A stretch of DNA of 64,000 bases. It comes from Anaerolineae bacterium. GTDB lineage: Bacteria > Chloroflexota > Anaerolineae > Aggregatilineales > Phototrophicaceae. A program made the translations under genes and the position numbers. The stretch covers positions 1 through 64,000 of the forward strand of contig JAJECX010000011.1 of NCBI GenBank assembly GCA_022821805.1. The letters run 5' to 3'. The notes below the pieces were generated by a model, which saw nothing but the letters and a program-made list of their open reading frames with translations, was not told the DNA's origin and did no database searches. Positions within the stretch are counted from its first letter, which is position 1; the number at the start of each line of letters is the position of its first letter. Positions 26,535-35,687 of this stretch are shown one piece after another.

Positions 26535-29195
26535 CTAGAGGGAAACTCCGAGAACGCCGCGCGTTACCTGAAAATCGTGGTTGCCGACCAATTGATGCCT
26601 GGGGGTATGATCGCCCGAGAGCGTCGCCACCAGCAGATCAAGCAGACGCCCAGCGATATCGTCGCCTTCCGCAAGCGCGGCATCCAGGTCATCCAGAGAT
26701 TCGGCGCCGCCGCTGACCTGCAACACCGGCACCAAGGGATGCCCGGCCAGCAGGTAGCCTTCGACGTAACCGAGCATGATTTCAACGCCGCTCGCGCCTA
26801 ACCCAGCCAGTGTCTCGCCCCAATGTTTGCGCGGGTTGGCCATGATGTGGAAGCCCGCCTGCTTCGCCCGCTGACCATAACCCAAGGTGGCGGTCGGTTT
26901 CGCCTTGAGACCCAACTGCGCAGCAAATGCACTATCGAAGAGATTGTCTTTATCTGAGGCGACGACGCTGCCGCCGCCAGCGACGATTGTTTTGCACAGC
27001 CGCGCCAAGCCGCGCGCGATATAAGCCGGCGCTTCGCCCTGTGTCAGCAAGCCGACGCGAAGCGCGCCCATGCCGGCGACCGTCTTCCGCGCTGGCGCGT
27101 CATCGCGCAGACGCTCGCCGAACCAGCCGACGATCTTGCGCATGACGGCGTCAATGCCGCCATCCAGTTGAATGCTCGCCCAGCCGAAGGCATTCGGATC
27201 CAAATCACGCTCTGCCATCATCTGACGGAAATAGCTGTTGTGGGTGATTTCGCAGCCGTGCTCCAGCAGAACCACATGGCGCAGTTTGGGATGCTGCAAA
27301 TAGCCGATCTGCATATCTTTGTATTCGGGAACGACATTGCCGCCACAGCCCTCAGTATGCACCAGCGTGGCGAATCGCGAGAGACCGGCCGCCCGCCCCA
27401 CCTCGCCCGCGTTGAGCGAGTCGGTGGTCATCTTGGCGATCTGCCCCGAGCAAAGGCTGGTCGGCATGACCAAGCCGATTTGCTCCGTTGTCCACTGGCC
27501 GTTGGCGTCGTAAACCGGGATCTCTATTTGCGGAACATCGACATCATCGGGGATCGCGATTGGTTCTCCCGAGTAGCTTCTTTGCGCCGCCAAGGCAACA
27601 TTGGCTGGGCGCGTCTGCTGCCAGTCGCGCCAGATCTGCACTTGATAGTGGCCCGCTTTTTCGCCAGCCGATGACTGCCCGCTTGCCACATTTACCGTCA
27701 GGTCAAGGGTGCGGGCGCCAAGCTCATTGAGCGGCGCGCCATCAAGATATTCGCCGGCGTTGACATCCATGTCGTGGCGCAGCAGATTGAAGCGCGCGGT
27801 GGTGGTCACGAACTTGATCGTGGGCACGAACGGGAAATTGGTGATCGAGCCGTTGCCGGTGACGAAGAAAATCAAATTGCTGCCGCTCGCCACCTGCCCG
27901 GCGATGCTCTCCAGGTCGTTGCCCGGGCTGTCCATAAAATAGAAGCCGCCGCTCGTCATCCGTTGGCTGTAATCAATCACATCATGCAGCGGCACATCGG
28001 GATGACGCTTGGCGGCGGCGCCCAGCGACTTGAGGTAAATGTTGTACAGTCCGCGATAATTGTTGCCGCCGGACGTGTTGCCCTCGGCTGTTTCACCGTG
28101 CCAGCCAACGCGCTCCTTGAAGCGCTCGACCATTTGCAGAAATTTGCGCGCGCTCTCCACCCGCTCGACCCGGTCCAGAACATAGGACTCGGCGCCGATG
28201 AGTTCGTCCGTTTCGGCCAAGTTCGCCGAACCGCCGTAGTGAATGACTTCTTTCGCCACCCAAGCCGCCAGCGGATTGCCGCTGATGCCGGAAAAGGCAT
28301 CAGAGCCGCCACACTGCAAAGCGATTTTGAGTTCGCTCAGGGGCTGCGCGCTGCGCTCGACGCGGTTAACCAGCGGCAGCCATTCCCGTAACAGATTCTT
28401 GAACCATTCCACGTTAGCTTCAAAGCTGGTCGACAAGGAATGAAAACAATGGGTGACATTCGCCAGTGGATAGCCGTTCTCGACCATGTAGTTCTGCAAA
28501 TCGGCGTTGGTGATCGCTTCGCTTCCAAAGTCGATGGCGGCCACCGCGCCAACATTGGGATGAACCATGAAGCCGGCCAGGGTTCGCAGCAGCGCTTCGC
28601 GATTATTCGGATTGCGGTGACCGCCTTCCGTGTGCGCGATGGGTACGATGCCATCCACATTCTCAAATTCGTCCGTCATGCTCGCCGTCAATTGCGTCAG
28701 CGCGCGGACGAATCCGGCGACCAGCGACGATGTGCCAAGGACGACAATCATATTGCGCGTGCCGACGCCGCGCCCGCCGCCGCGCGGATAGCCTTCGAAA
28801 TAACGCATGTCGCTGTGGCGCGCCAGGGGTGGCGCGGGCGAAAACGAAGATTCGTCAAATTCATAAGCCAATATCATATTGTCGAAGTTCGGCTGCTCAG
28901 GAATGGCAAAGTCGAGGTCGCGCCGCGACAACTCCACCCGCACCTTCTCGTTGATCACGTATCCACCCGGCTCAATATCGCGCAGGGCAATGCCAAAGCG
29001 CTGCCCCCAGGAAGTCAATTCTTCGCCGCGCGCGATCGCTTGAATAGCGAAACGATGTCCTTCCAGCACCTGATGCGACAGATTGAATGTCGCTTCGCCG
29101 CAGGTTATCGCCGTATGAGCGGCAAGTTCGCGGATGGCGATGGCGCAGTTGTCGGATGGGACGGGCAGGCGTCCGACTTCGTTCAAATGAGGCAT
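26535..29195 (-). CDS. Double-length UxaA-family (altronate/galactarate) dehydratase-like protein
   Basis: An 886-aa protein. Residues 1-95 match the SAF-like N-terminal domain of UxaA (CAIAIRELAAHTAI, IEPGGYVINEKV). From about residue 130 comes the dehydratase core: RGGGRGVGTRNMIVVLG, HTEGGHRNPNNREALLRTLA, CGGSDAFSGISGNPLAAW, GGFYFMDSPGNDLESIAGQV, ANVALAAQ. UxaA/GarD proteins are usually near 500 aa. Here a further ~330 residues follow that repeat the core pattern (LVMPTSLCSGQIAKM, VHTEGCGGNVVP, HPKLRHVVLLEHGCEITHN, PVLQVSGG). The first repeat lacks the cysteine after HTEGG while the second keeps HTEGCGG. A sugar-acid dehydratase role is inferred; the substrate may be larger or different. 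Confidence 0.8.
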   Translation of the reverse strand: MPHLNEVGRLPVPSDNCAIAIRELAAHTAITCGEATFNLSHQVLEGHRFAIQAIARGEELTSWGQRFGIALRDIEPGGYVINEKVRVELSRRDLDFAIPEQPNFDNMILAYEFDESSFSPAPPLARHSDMRYFEGYPRGGGRGVGTRNMIVVLGTSSLVAGFVRALTQLTASMTDEFENVDGIVPIAHTEGGHRNPNNREALLRTLAGFMVHPNVGAVAAIDFGSEAITNADLQNYMVENGYPLANVTHCFHSLSTSFEANVEWFKNLLREWLPLVNRVERSAQPLSELKIALQCGGSDAFSGISGNPLAAWVAKEVIHYGGSANLAETDELIGAESYVLDRVERVESARKFLQMVERFKERVGWHGETAEGNTSGGNNYRGLYNIYLKSLGAAAKRHPDVPLHDVIDYSQRMTSGGFYFMDSPGNDLESIAGQVASGSNLIFFVTGNGSITNFPFVPTIKFVTTTARFNLLRHDMDVNAGEYLDGAPLNELGARTLDLTVNVASGQSSAGEKAGHYQVQIWRDWQQTRPANVALAAQRSYSGEPIAIPDDVDVPQIEIPVYDANGQWTTEQIGLVMPTSLCSGQIAKMTTDSLNAGEVGRAAGLSRFATLVHTEGCGGNVVPEYKDMQIGYLQHPKLRHVVLLEHGCEITHNSYFRQMMAERDLDPNAFGWASIQLDGGIDAVMRKIVGWFGERLRDDAPARKTVAGMGALRVGLLTQGEAPAYIARGLARLCKTIVAGGGSVVASDKDNLFDSAFAAQLGLKAKPTATLGYGQRAKQAGFHIMANPRKHWGETLAGLGASGVEIMLGYVEGYLLAGHPLVPVLQVSGGAESLDDLDAALAEGDDIAGRLLDLLVATLSGDHTPRHQLVGNHDFQVTRGVLGVSL

Positions 29196-29401
29196 GGTAT
29201 TGTCCTGTATGTTGATTCGCGCGCCGCGGGCCGCTTGGCTGGCGCGGCAGTTTCATAGCCGAGAATGTACCACATCGGGCGCGAAAACGAAACGCGCCGC
29301 CAGCGAAAGGCGGGCCCGGGCATGGCGCTAGTCCCTTGCATATCAATCGGATGTCTCGTATCGTATGGTGCGTTGACGGCGCAGCGGGATGATGGCGCAA
29401 G

Positions 29402-29818
29402 ATGATCAAATTCATGATTCTCTTCGGACCGCCGGAGGATGCCGATAGCTTCGAAAATGTGTATCAGGATTTCCTCGCGCTGATCGAACGCATGCCCAAT
29501 ATCATGCGCCGCCAGGTCGTGCATGTCACCGGCAGTCCGCAGGGCGCGCCCAAAGTTCATCGAATCCTGGAAATCTACTTTGAATCGACCGACGCGCAGA
29601 CGGAAGCGCTGATGTCGCCCGTGGGTCAGGAGGCGGGCAAGGAGCTTAGGCGACTGCCGGAAGACTCATATCAGCTGCTGCTCGCCGATGTCTACGAAGA
29701 AGAAGGCGGTAACACTCCCCAGCCGGAGGCGGACGAAGAAGCGGAGGCGGCGGTTGGCGAAGCTGACGCGGAAGACGAAACGGTTTCGGACGCCGTCTCT
29801 TCATCAAGCGCCGAGTGA
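29402..29818 (+). CDS. EthD-like dimeric alpha/beta-barrel protein with acidic tail
   Basis: A 138-aa protein. The first ~100 residues (MIKFMILFGPPEDADSFENV, YQDFLALIERMPNI, QVVHVTGSP, ESTDAQTEALMSPVGQEAG) follow the EthD/ferredoxin-like dimeric barrel pattern. The rest is a disordered Glu/Ala/Asp-rich tail. Function unknown; such proteins are often small-molecule binding or accessory. Its 3' end overlaps the convergent UDG-like gene by 15 bp. Confidence 0.65.
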   Translation: MIKFMILFGPPEDADSFENVYQDFLALIERMPNIMRRQVVHVTGSPQGAPKVHRILEIYFESTDAQTEALMSPVGQEAGKELRRLPEDSYQLLLADVYEEEGGNTPQPEADEEAEAAVGEADAEDETVSDAVSSSSAE

Positions 29819-30463
29819 CAGCAAGGCGGTCAGACCAGCAACGAAGTCCTTCTTGCCACCGTGCGCCGGATGCCGAACCTTGCGACAGTTCAAGCTCAAA
29901 TCTCGCAGCGTCTCAAAAGCGACATTGCCGACGGCGATAACCTGCTTGAAATCCCAAATCGCCATAATTCGCCGCAGGAATTCGGCGCCGAGCGCGATTT
30001 CCAGCGGCCGCGGTCTGCGATTGCTGTCTGGCTTCCCCGCCCGTTGCGGATGAAAAGGGAAGGCATTCCAGATCAAGGGCAGCGCGCCCAAGTCCGACAA
30101 GGTGCTCCACACGATCGTAGCCGACTGCTCGCCATAGACGCGCTCGAATCCGGCGTCGGCGACATCGCGGAAGCCGGCCTCGCGCCCGAATAGGCTTAGC
30201 GCTGGCAAGCCCTCGAGCAAGACTTTGCGGCTGGTCACCGGTATGCCGGTTAGACGGCAGCCGCGATAACCGGGCGCCTCCATAACTAGAAGCGTCTGCA
30301 GGTCCCGCGCTGCCATCGCCAACAGATACAGCCGCAGATTCGCCCGGCGGATGGCGTTGTTCACATCCCCCGGCGCATACTGATTAAAGGCGTCGCCAGG
30401 CAATTGAGCCAGTGACAACGCACGAATCAGCGCGTCGATCTGAGGTTCAGCGGACGATTCCAT
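29804..30463 (-). CDS. Uracil-DNA-glycosylase-superfamily protein
   Basis: A 219-aa protein with the UDG-superfamily layout: LLVMEAPGYRGCRLTGIPVT near residue 60 (the GEAPG motif A region), a central LPLIWNAFPFHP (motif with Asn/Pro), VIAVGNVAFETL, and C-terminal VRHPAHGGKKDFVAGL (HPSP-like motif B). This matches a group of UDG-like proteins of uncertain activity. Base-excision repair or nucleic-acid binding is likely. The typical family 4 cysteine ligands for an iron-sulfur cluster are not seen. Confidence 0.75.
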   Translation of the reverse strand: MESSAEPQIDALIRALSLAQLPGDAFNQYAPGDVNNAIRRANLRLYLLAMAARDLQTLLVMEAPGYRGCRLTGIPVTSRKVLLEGLPALSLFGREAGFRDVADAGFERVYGEQSATIVWSTLSDLGALPLIWNAFPFHPQRAGKPDSNRRPRPLEIALGAEFLRRIMAIWDFKQVIAVGNVAFETLRDLSLNCRKVRHPAHGGKKDFVAGLTALLSLGA

Positions 30464-30681
30464 TATGCCCAGGACAACAATCGTTTAATGTCAGCTTTCA
30501 TTTCGCGCCGCAATATCGCGCAACAACGACCGACGGAATCCCGGCGCAACTGCTCATTCGTTGGCGGTCATGCGCCAGCGGAGGCACGCATTCCGCACAC
30601 ATTCAGCGCATGGCGACCGCCAGATTGAGCGAAGCTGGCATACTTGGAAATCCATCGGTTCAGCATTATAGTAAGAACATA

Positions 30682-32178
30682 ATGGAGAATGCGCAACGCC
30701 AAGGCATGTCTTATCATTCAGCCCTATTTGATCTTGCGCTTTGGGCGCGACTGACGATTCTCGTATGCCTGTTTTGCGTCCCGATTGCGTCAACAGCGCA
30801 GGCGACGCCGCGGGATTATTCGGTCTCTCCGCCCCGCGTTAGCTTCACGCCGGAACATGGCGCTGCTGTGATCCGCTTTAACATAAAGAATCAAGGTGGC
30901 GACGCGCGGGATCCAGCGCAGATCGTCATCAGCGAATATCAGTCCGGGCGCGTTGAAATCATCAAGCAATTGCCGCCCCTGGCAGCCAATCAAACCCAGG
31001 AATTCTCGATTCAATTGCCGCTGACGAACTTGAGCGGGGACGGCATCATCTCGTTTAAGATCGAGGCGGGCATTGATGAATACGAATTGGCGAACAGCCC
31101 AATTGCCCGCGACAATTCTCAACTCTTCCACATCGACCGCTCCGAGCCTGGGGCGTCCGGCGGCAATATCAGCGCGTCAGACTCCGCCATACCGGCTGAT
31201 GCGCGCTCGGGCCTTCACATCCCCATAGTGAATTTGAGCATCATATTCCTTGAGGACGGGATTCAACTAAATGAAAGCCGTTATTCCGGCGGCGACATCT
31301 TACGAGCGCTCGGCTTGCTGGCGCTTGCGCTGATTTGCCTCTGGCTGCTGAGCTTGATCTTGCGCTTGATTTTCCGCCATCCGCCCCGATTCGATGTTTG
31401 GCAGCCTCCTTACGCCGAGAGCAATTGGCACGACCCCAATTCGGCGGAGGGGCGCCGCCAAAGCTGGCAATTCCATGCGCAGAACAGCAGCTTGGGCGCG
31501 CCGAGCGCTCCCGACCAACTCACGGTCATCAAACGGCTGCTGAATGGGCAGGGCATCACCCTTGGAGACTGGAAAATCAAGGCGATGCGCACGGTGCAAT
31601 ACGATGTCTACGGGCGCATCAATCGTACCGAGGTGGTGATGCCGGGCAAGCTCATCAGCCAGCTCAACCGCATCGCGCGGCGCGCGCCCGGGTACGCCAA
31701 TCATGAGCTGCAAAAGGCGATCGCGCCGATCGCGAAACGCCTGGGCAAAAAAGCACTGGGGCCGGTCGAGAAACAGAACCTGATGCTGCCGCTCGCGCTG
31801 GATATCGGTTTTGAAGGCATCGCCGGCGAGGTTCGCATTCAGTTTGAACTGCATCACTTCCGCGACAGCGCCTGGCATCTAATCGATCAGTGGGCGCTCG
31901 AATTGGAGCAGACCGGCGAAAATGTGCCGGAACAGTTCACCTTTACGCTGAACGGGCAGCTATCGGGAGAAAGCAAGAAAGAATTCAAGCGGCGATTGCC
32001 GGAAGATATGGCGCAAATATTGGCGGGCTTATTTTATCACCATCAAGTAGCAGCTGGCGCTGCGCCGCCGACGAGCGAGATTAGCAATGCAAAAGACTTC
32101 CGCAAGCCAAGGGACGAAGCCTGGGACGGCTCTCAATTGGATGATGAAACGGATCCAAGCTCTCTGCCGCAAAGCTAG
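30682..32178 (+). CDS. Exported/transmembrane hypothetical protein with CARDB-like domain
   Basis: About 498 aa from the ATG at 30682; the frame is open to 30412 but that part overlaps the divergent gene. A hydrophobic segment (LTILVCLFCVPIASTAQ) acts as a signal peptide. Residues about 45-160 form a beta-rich extracytoplasmic domain (VSFTPEHGAAVIRFNIKNQG, SGDGIISFKIEAG) reminiscent of CARDB folds. A second transmembrane helix (ALGLLALALICLWLLSLILR) leads to a cytoplasmic region of ~270 residues with LHHFRDSAWHLIDQWALELE and FTFTLNGQLSGES. No named family is recognised for the cytoplasmic part. It is followed 37 bp later by a PPOX gene. Confidence 0.65.
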   Translation: MENAQRQGMSYHSALFDLALWARLTILVCLFCVPIASTAQATPRDYSVSPPRVSFTPEHGAAVIRFNIKNQGGDARDPAQIVISEYQSGRVEIIKQLPPLAANQTQEFSIQLPLTNLSGDGIISFKIEAGIDEYELANSPIARDNSQLFHIDRSEPGASGGNISASDSAIPADARSGLHIPIVNLSIIFLEDGIQLNESRYSGGDILRALGLLALALICLWLLSLILRLIFRHPPRFDVWQPPYAESNWHDPNSAEGRRQSWQFHAQNSSLGAPSAPDQLTVIKRLLNGQGITLGDWKIKAMRTVQYDVYGRINRTEVVMPGKLISQLNRIARRAPGYANHELQKAIAPIAKRLGKKALGPVEKQNLMLPLALDIGFEGIAGEVRIQFELHHFRDSAWHLIDQWALELEQTGENVPEQFTFTLNGQLSGESKKEFKRRLPEDMAQILAGLFYHHQVAAGAAPPTSEISNAKDFRKPRDEAWDGSQLDDETDPSSLPQS

Positions 32179-32215
32179 ACCATCGATTATCCATACAGAT
32201 TAGGAGATAGCAATA

Positions 32216-32626
32216 ATGCCCGCAAACATCCCTGACAATGTGAAAGATCTGCTCGAAAGACCGATCGTCGTCGCCTTCGCCACCAGCAATCCCGATGGTC
32301 AGCCACAGGTCACGCCGGTTTGGGCGAGCCTGGAAGGCGATCAGGTTTGGATCAATTCGGCGCTTGGGCGGCGCAAGGACCGCAATGTCCGCGCCAATCC
32401 CAAAGTGACGGTGATGATTCTCGATCCGGAGAACGATTTCCACTGGGTGGAGATCCGTGGCGAGGTTGTCGAGTTTGATGAATCGGATGCGGCGGTGGCG
32501 CATATTAACAAGCTGTCGGGCCTCTACGCCGGCAACGACGACTACTATTCCTTCAATCCCGAGGGCAAGGGAAAAGAGCAGCGCGTAATCTACAAGATCA
32601 ATCCGAGCAAAGTCAACGGGATGTAG
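32216..32626 (+). CDS. PPOX-class / F420-dependent flavin-split-barrel oxidoreductase
   Basis: A 136-aa split-barrel protein with the family pattern FATSNPDGQPQVTPVWASLE, INSALGRRKDRNVRANPKVT and MILDPENDFHWVEIRGEVVE. This resembles the pyridoxamine-phosphate-oxidase-like group that includes Rv1155-type F420 enzymes. It probably binds FMN or F420 and reduces a small molecule; cofactor choice cannot be read. TAGGAGAT precedes the ATG. It ends 6 bp from the convergent NAD synthase gene. Confidence 0.88.
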   Translation: MPANIPDNVKDLLERPIVVAFATSNPDGQPQVTPVWASLEGDQVWINSALGRRKDRNVRANPKVTVMILDPENDFHWVEIRGEVVEFDESDAAVAHINKLSGLYAGNDDYYSFNPEGKGKEQRVIYKINPSKVNGM

Positions 32627-32632
32627 AAGCCG

Positions 32633-33481
32633 CTAAACAATTCCCGCGCGGCCCGTATAGTCGCGCAAGTAGAGGAAATCGTGCCCGATGCTGCGCTTGC
32701 TTAGCTTGGCGATATTGGGCATGGTGCGTTTGTAGTGATTGGCTTTGACCCGTTCCCATATCTGGACGACGAATTTGCGGTCGAAGCCTTCATCGGCCAC
32801 TTCATCCACGGTATAGCGTTCATCGACCAGGAGAAACAAGACCTGGTCGGCTTGGTCATAGGTAAAGCCCAATTCGTCTTCGTCCGTCTGCCCTACCCAT
32901 AGGTCGGCTGAGGGCGGCTTTTCTATGATGGCGGTCGGCACACTCAAATGCCGCGCCATCTGCCGCACCTGGCATTTGTACAGGTCGGCGATCGGGTGCA
33001 AGGCGACGCCGCTATCGCCGTAGATTGTGCTGTAACCGAGCAAGAACTCGGTCTTGTTGCTCGTGCCCATGACCAAGCCGCCCCATGCCATCGACTGGTC
33101 GTAGAGGGTGATCATGCGCAGGCGCGCCATGATATTGCCTTTACGCAGCGGACTCATATCGGGGAAGCGCTCGATCAGCGGCTGCGCCATTTCACTGATT
33201 GGCACGACCAGATGCGGCAGACCCAAGTCTTCAATAACGGATTCAGCATCGCTTAGGCTCGCGGCGGAGGAGGTCGCGTAAGGCATGCGTAAGGCGAGCA
33301 CGTTTTCGGCGCCCAGCGCTTGCGCCGCCAGATACGCCGATATCGCCGAGTCGATGCCGCCGGACAAGCCGATTACGGCGCGCGTCATGCCCGCTTTGGT
33401 GATGCTGTCGCGGATGAACCCGGTGAGTATACGGGTCGCAAGGTCGGTATTGATCTTGAGGCGCGGCAAAACGGATTTCAT
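32633..33481 (-). CDS. nadE: NAD+ synthase, ammonia-dependent type
   Basis: About 282 aa from the ATG at 33481. N-type ATP pyrophosphatase with the PP-loop VIGLSGGIDSAISAYL, then LALRMPYATSS, VMGTSNKTEFLLGYSTIYGD, the deamido-NAD loop LHPIADLYKCQVRQ, and EKPPSADLWVGQTDEDELGF. It adenylates and amidates deamido-NAD with ammonia; there is no glutaminase domain. The open frame continues upstream to 33538 and would overlap the preceding gene; neither start has a clear Shine-Dalgarno sequence. It lies about 10 bp after a hypothetical gene, probably as one operon. Confidence 0.93.
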   Translation of the reverse strand: MKSVLPRLKINTDLATRILTGFIRDSITKAGMTRAVIGLSGGIDSAISAYLAAQALGAENVLALRMPYATSSAASLSDAESVIEDLGLPHLVVPISEMAQPLIERFPDMSPLRKGNIMARLRMITLYDQSMAWGGLVMGTSNKTEFLLGYSTIYGDSGVALHPIADLYKCQVRQMARHLSVPTAIIEKPPSADLWVGQTDEDELGFTYDQADQVLFLLVDERYTVDEVADEGFDRKFVVQIWERVKANHYKRTMPNIAKLSKRSIGHDFLYLRDYTGRAGIV

Positions 33482-33491
33482 CGGCTGCGCT

Positions 33492-33872
33492 TTATTCACG
33501 TGCCTTACCGGTTTCGGCATCGCCATCCATCGGCTCAAGCGAATAATGTGTGACCTGGTGCGGGTAGCTTTCGTTCACCTTCATCTGCATACGCAGGCGA
33601 GCCTCGCCTTTCTCGCCGGTCAAAATCAATTGAATCGCGTAGTCCTCGGCAATCTCTACTTCCGCCACTTTCAAGCGTCCGTGCAGGCGGCGCGTCGCCT
33701 TCAGGTCTAGCAGCCGCCGATCGACCGGATTCTCCATCAGCACCAGGTCGTAATAGCCACTGCGCATAAATCCGCGCAGCTTGCGGAAGTCGCCTTCATT
33801 GTAATAGCGCATCTGGGCGATGAATCGCCGCCCGGCTTTGCTGGCGCCGATCAACTGTCTGGGATTGCTCAT
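33492..33872 (-). CDS. Hypothetical protein upstream of nadE
   Basis: A 126-aa protein with no signal peptide: MSNPRQLIGASKAGRRFIAQ, MRYYNEGDFRKLRGFM, AEDYAIQLILTGEKGEARLR, QVTHYSLEPMDGD. The alternating strands after residue 60 could be an NTF2-like or cystatin-like fold, but I recognise no family. The close spacing suggests co-transcription with nadE. Confidence 0.6.
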   Translation of the reverse strand: MSNPRQLIGASKAGRRFIAQMRYYNEGDFRKLRGFMRSGYYDLVLMENPVDRRLLDLKATRRLHGRLKVAEVEIAEDYAIQLILTGEKGEARLRMQMKVNESYPHQVTHYSLEPMDGDAETGKARE

Positions 33873-34008
33873 GAAACACTAGACCAAAGAAGTCCTCGCT
33901 CAAATTGCGCTGGCTATATCGATTCGGCGGACTGCGCCATATCATAACACAAGCGCCGCAAAATCAAGTATGATTGCGGTTGAGCGATTCAAGACGCGAG
34001 GCAGCGGC

Positions 34009-34818
34009 ATGAGAGACAGACTGGCGGAGATTCAGCAGGCGCTTGAGGCTTTCCGCAGGGACGAGGCGCGCGCCCTGGTACAGGAAGAGCTGGACGAGAA
34101 TCCCAGCGCGGCCGCGTATTACCTGGCGGCGCAAGCGGCGAGGCGAGAGGGAGATCGCGTCGGATACTTGAGAAAGGCGCTTGAGCTGGACCCGGATTAC
34201 CAGCCCGCGGCTGACGAATTGGCGCAGATTTTCCCGGCGGAAAAGGGCAAGCGCGAACCGGTCGAAGCGGACGAGCAGGAGCCAGTCGAAATTGCCGAGC
34301 GCCCGCCCGTGTTATCGCCGAAAGAACCGGTCAATGCCGCGCAGCCTGATTTTCGCCTCGCTTCGATCAGCAGGCGCTGGCTGGCGATCGTGATTGACGG
34401 TTTCATCGTCGCCCTGGCTACCGTGCTTTTGCTGCTGGCCGGCGGCGCGATGGCGCCTCTGGAAGCGGCGATGGTCAGCGCCGATGAGGCCGCGGTCGCC
34501 GACGCTTTTTCTCAGTTTCAATCGACAACGCTGATGGTCAATCTGCTGGTTAGCGGCATTTACAATGTGCCGCTGATGGTCCTTTTCAACGGACAGACCT
34601 TGGGCAAGATGATGCTGCGCCTGCGTGTGGTCAAGAAACGCGGCGGGCGCATCACGATTCTGGACGCGCTGCTGCGGAACGTCTTCGGTTACACCGTAAG
34701 TCAGATATTTCTGCTGGGCTACCTCTGGGCGCTCTTTGACCGGGAGAATCAGGCTTGGCATGACAAGATGGCGGGCACGGTGGTGGTCGTTGAGGAGCGG
34801 CAAGAGGTCTCGCTCTGA
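34009..34818 (+). CDS. RDD-family membrane protein with TPR-like N-terminus
   Basis: About 269 aa. The ATG at 34009 follows GAGG; the frame is open to 33970. Residues 1-75 are a helical TPR-like region (EIQQALEAFRRDEARALVQE, AAYYLAAQAARREGD, YLRKALELDPDYQPA), followed by an acidic linker. The RDD domain starts with ISRRWLAIVIDGFIVALATV and continues with GQTLGKMMLRLRVV and WALFDRENQAWHDKMAGTVV, which hold the conserved Arg/Asp/Asp residues. Such proteins are membrane proteins of uncertain transport or assembly role. The last bases of this gene (GTCTCG) mark the left edge of a tandem duplication. Confidence 0.85.
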   Translation: MRDRLAEIQQALEAFRRDEARALVQEELDENPSAAAYYLAAQAARREGDRVGYLRKALELDPDYQPAADELAQIFPAEKGKREPVEADEQEPVEIAERPPVLSPKEPVNAAQPDFRLASISRRWLAIVIDGFIVALATVLLLLAGGAMAPLEAAMVSADEAAVADAFSQFQSTTLMVNLLVSGIYNVPLMVLFNGQTLGKMMLRLRVVKKRGGRITILDALLRNVFGYTVSQIFLLGYLWALFDRENQAWHDKMAGTVVVVEERQEVSL

Positions 34819-34836
34819 CCACACCCGGTTTTCCTT

Positions 34837-34845
34837 TGCTAGAAT
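34837..34845 (+). promoter_or_regulatory. Extended -10 promoter of toxin-antitoxin unit 1
   Basis: TGC-TAGAAT is an extended -10 about 32 bp before the antitoxin ATG. The same words with the same flanks (CCGGTTTTCCTTTGCTAGAAT) occur before unit 2. Confidence 0.5.
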
Positions 34846-34876
34846 ATAGGACAGAGAACCTGGCCAGGAGACGGCG

Positions 34877-35308
34877 ATGAATACGATAGAGAGCATCGAT
34901 CTGATTTATCGCAATCCCGAAGTACGCGGAGGCAAGCCCTGCATCATCGGCACGGGACTACGCGTGATAGACATTGTAATGTCAATGGAATTCGCGGATC
35001 GAAAGCCCGACCAACTGGCTAGGGATTACGATATTTCCTTGTCCCAAGTGTATGCCGCGCTGGCCTATTACTACGAGAACAAAGATGAAATCGACGACGA
35101 CATTCGCGAGGATATTCGGATCGGGCTGGAGTTGGCAAAGGAAGGCAGGGGGCGGCCGGAGAAATCCGAGCTGCTGCAGACCGCGTTTGACAATTCCCTT
35201 ATCAAGTATCGGGCGGCGCTGCAACGCGCCTGTCAAAAGGCTATCTCAGGAGTAGGGGACGATTTCGAAAAGCGAGTCCTGGCGATAATGGACGACGAAA
35301 TTGGCTGA
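34877..35308 (+). CDS. DUF433 antitoxin, unit 1
   Basis: A 143-aa DUF433 (VapB45-like) protein. The N-terminal ~75 residues hold the family pattern RNPEVRGGKPCIIGTGLRVI, DQLARDYDISLSQVYAALAY and YYENKDEIDDD, a winged/tri-helical DNA-binding domain. The C-terminal half (NSLIKYRAALQRACQKAISG) would wrap the toxin. CCAGGAG precedes the ATG. It overlaps the toxin start by 8 bp (TTG start within the antitoxin end). Its toxin partner carries a nonsense codon, so this antitoxin may be an orphan or may neutralise the related toxins. Confidence 0.88.
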   Translation: MNTIESIDLIYRNPEVRGGKPCIIGTGLRVIDIVMSMEFADRKPDQLARDYDISLSQVYAALAYYYENKDEIDDDIREDIRIGLELAKEGRGRPEKSELLQTAFDNSLIKYRAALQRACQKAISGVGDDFEKRVLAIMDDEIG

Positions 35309-35657
35309 GAATGACATCCGTCTTTTCTTTGACGAGAATATGCCAGTTGCAGTCGCTAAACGGTTGAACGAACTAGGAGTAGATACGGTCACGACACCAG
35401 CTCTCAAACGGCTCGGACAGAGCGATCCGAATCAGCTTGAATATGCCACGGCTTCTGGCCGCGTCTTATGCACCTACGACAAAGACTACATCCGTATGGC
35501 CAGCCAGGGAATAAATCACGCCGGTATTGTTTTTATTCCCGGTGTGTATCGCGACTAAGGAATATTGCTGCGCTACTTCACGGAGTTCAAACGGATATAC
35601 TCGCCTGCCGATATGAAGAATCGTCTGGAGTTTCTGTACCCGACTATTCAAAACTGA
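35301..35657 (+). pseudogene. DUF5615 PIN-like toxin, unit 1, interrupted by TAA
   Basis: Starts at TTG overlapping the antitoxin, as in the other two units. It encodes IRLFFDENMPVAVAKRLNEL, DPNQLEYATASGRVLCTYDK and HAGIVFIPGVYRD, then TAA at 35556-35558. Reading on in the same frame gives GILLRYFTEFKRIYSPADMK, NRLEFLYPTIQN and a TGA at 35655-35657. This aligns with the intact ends of the unit 2 and 3 toxins and gives the same total length (118 codons plus stop). The Asp-Glu and Asp residues of the PIN-like site are kept, but the last ~33 residues are lost. It is probably inactivated by a single nonsense change. Confidence 0.82.
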
Positions 35658-35687
35658 CATTGTCATCGCGGCGCCATTATCGCTCGC

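Noticed and set aside
28440..29258. A 272-codon frame antisense to the UxaA-like gene
   Set aside because: Shadow frame without family features or ribosome-binding site.
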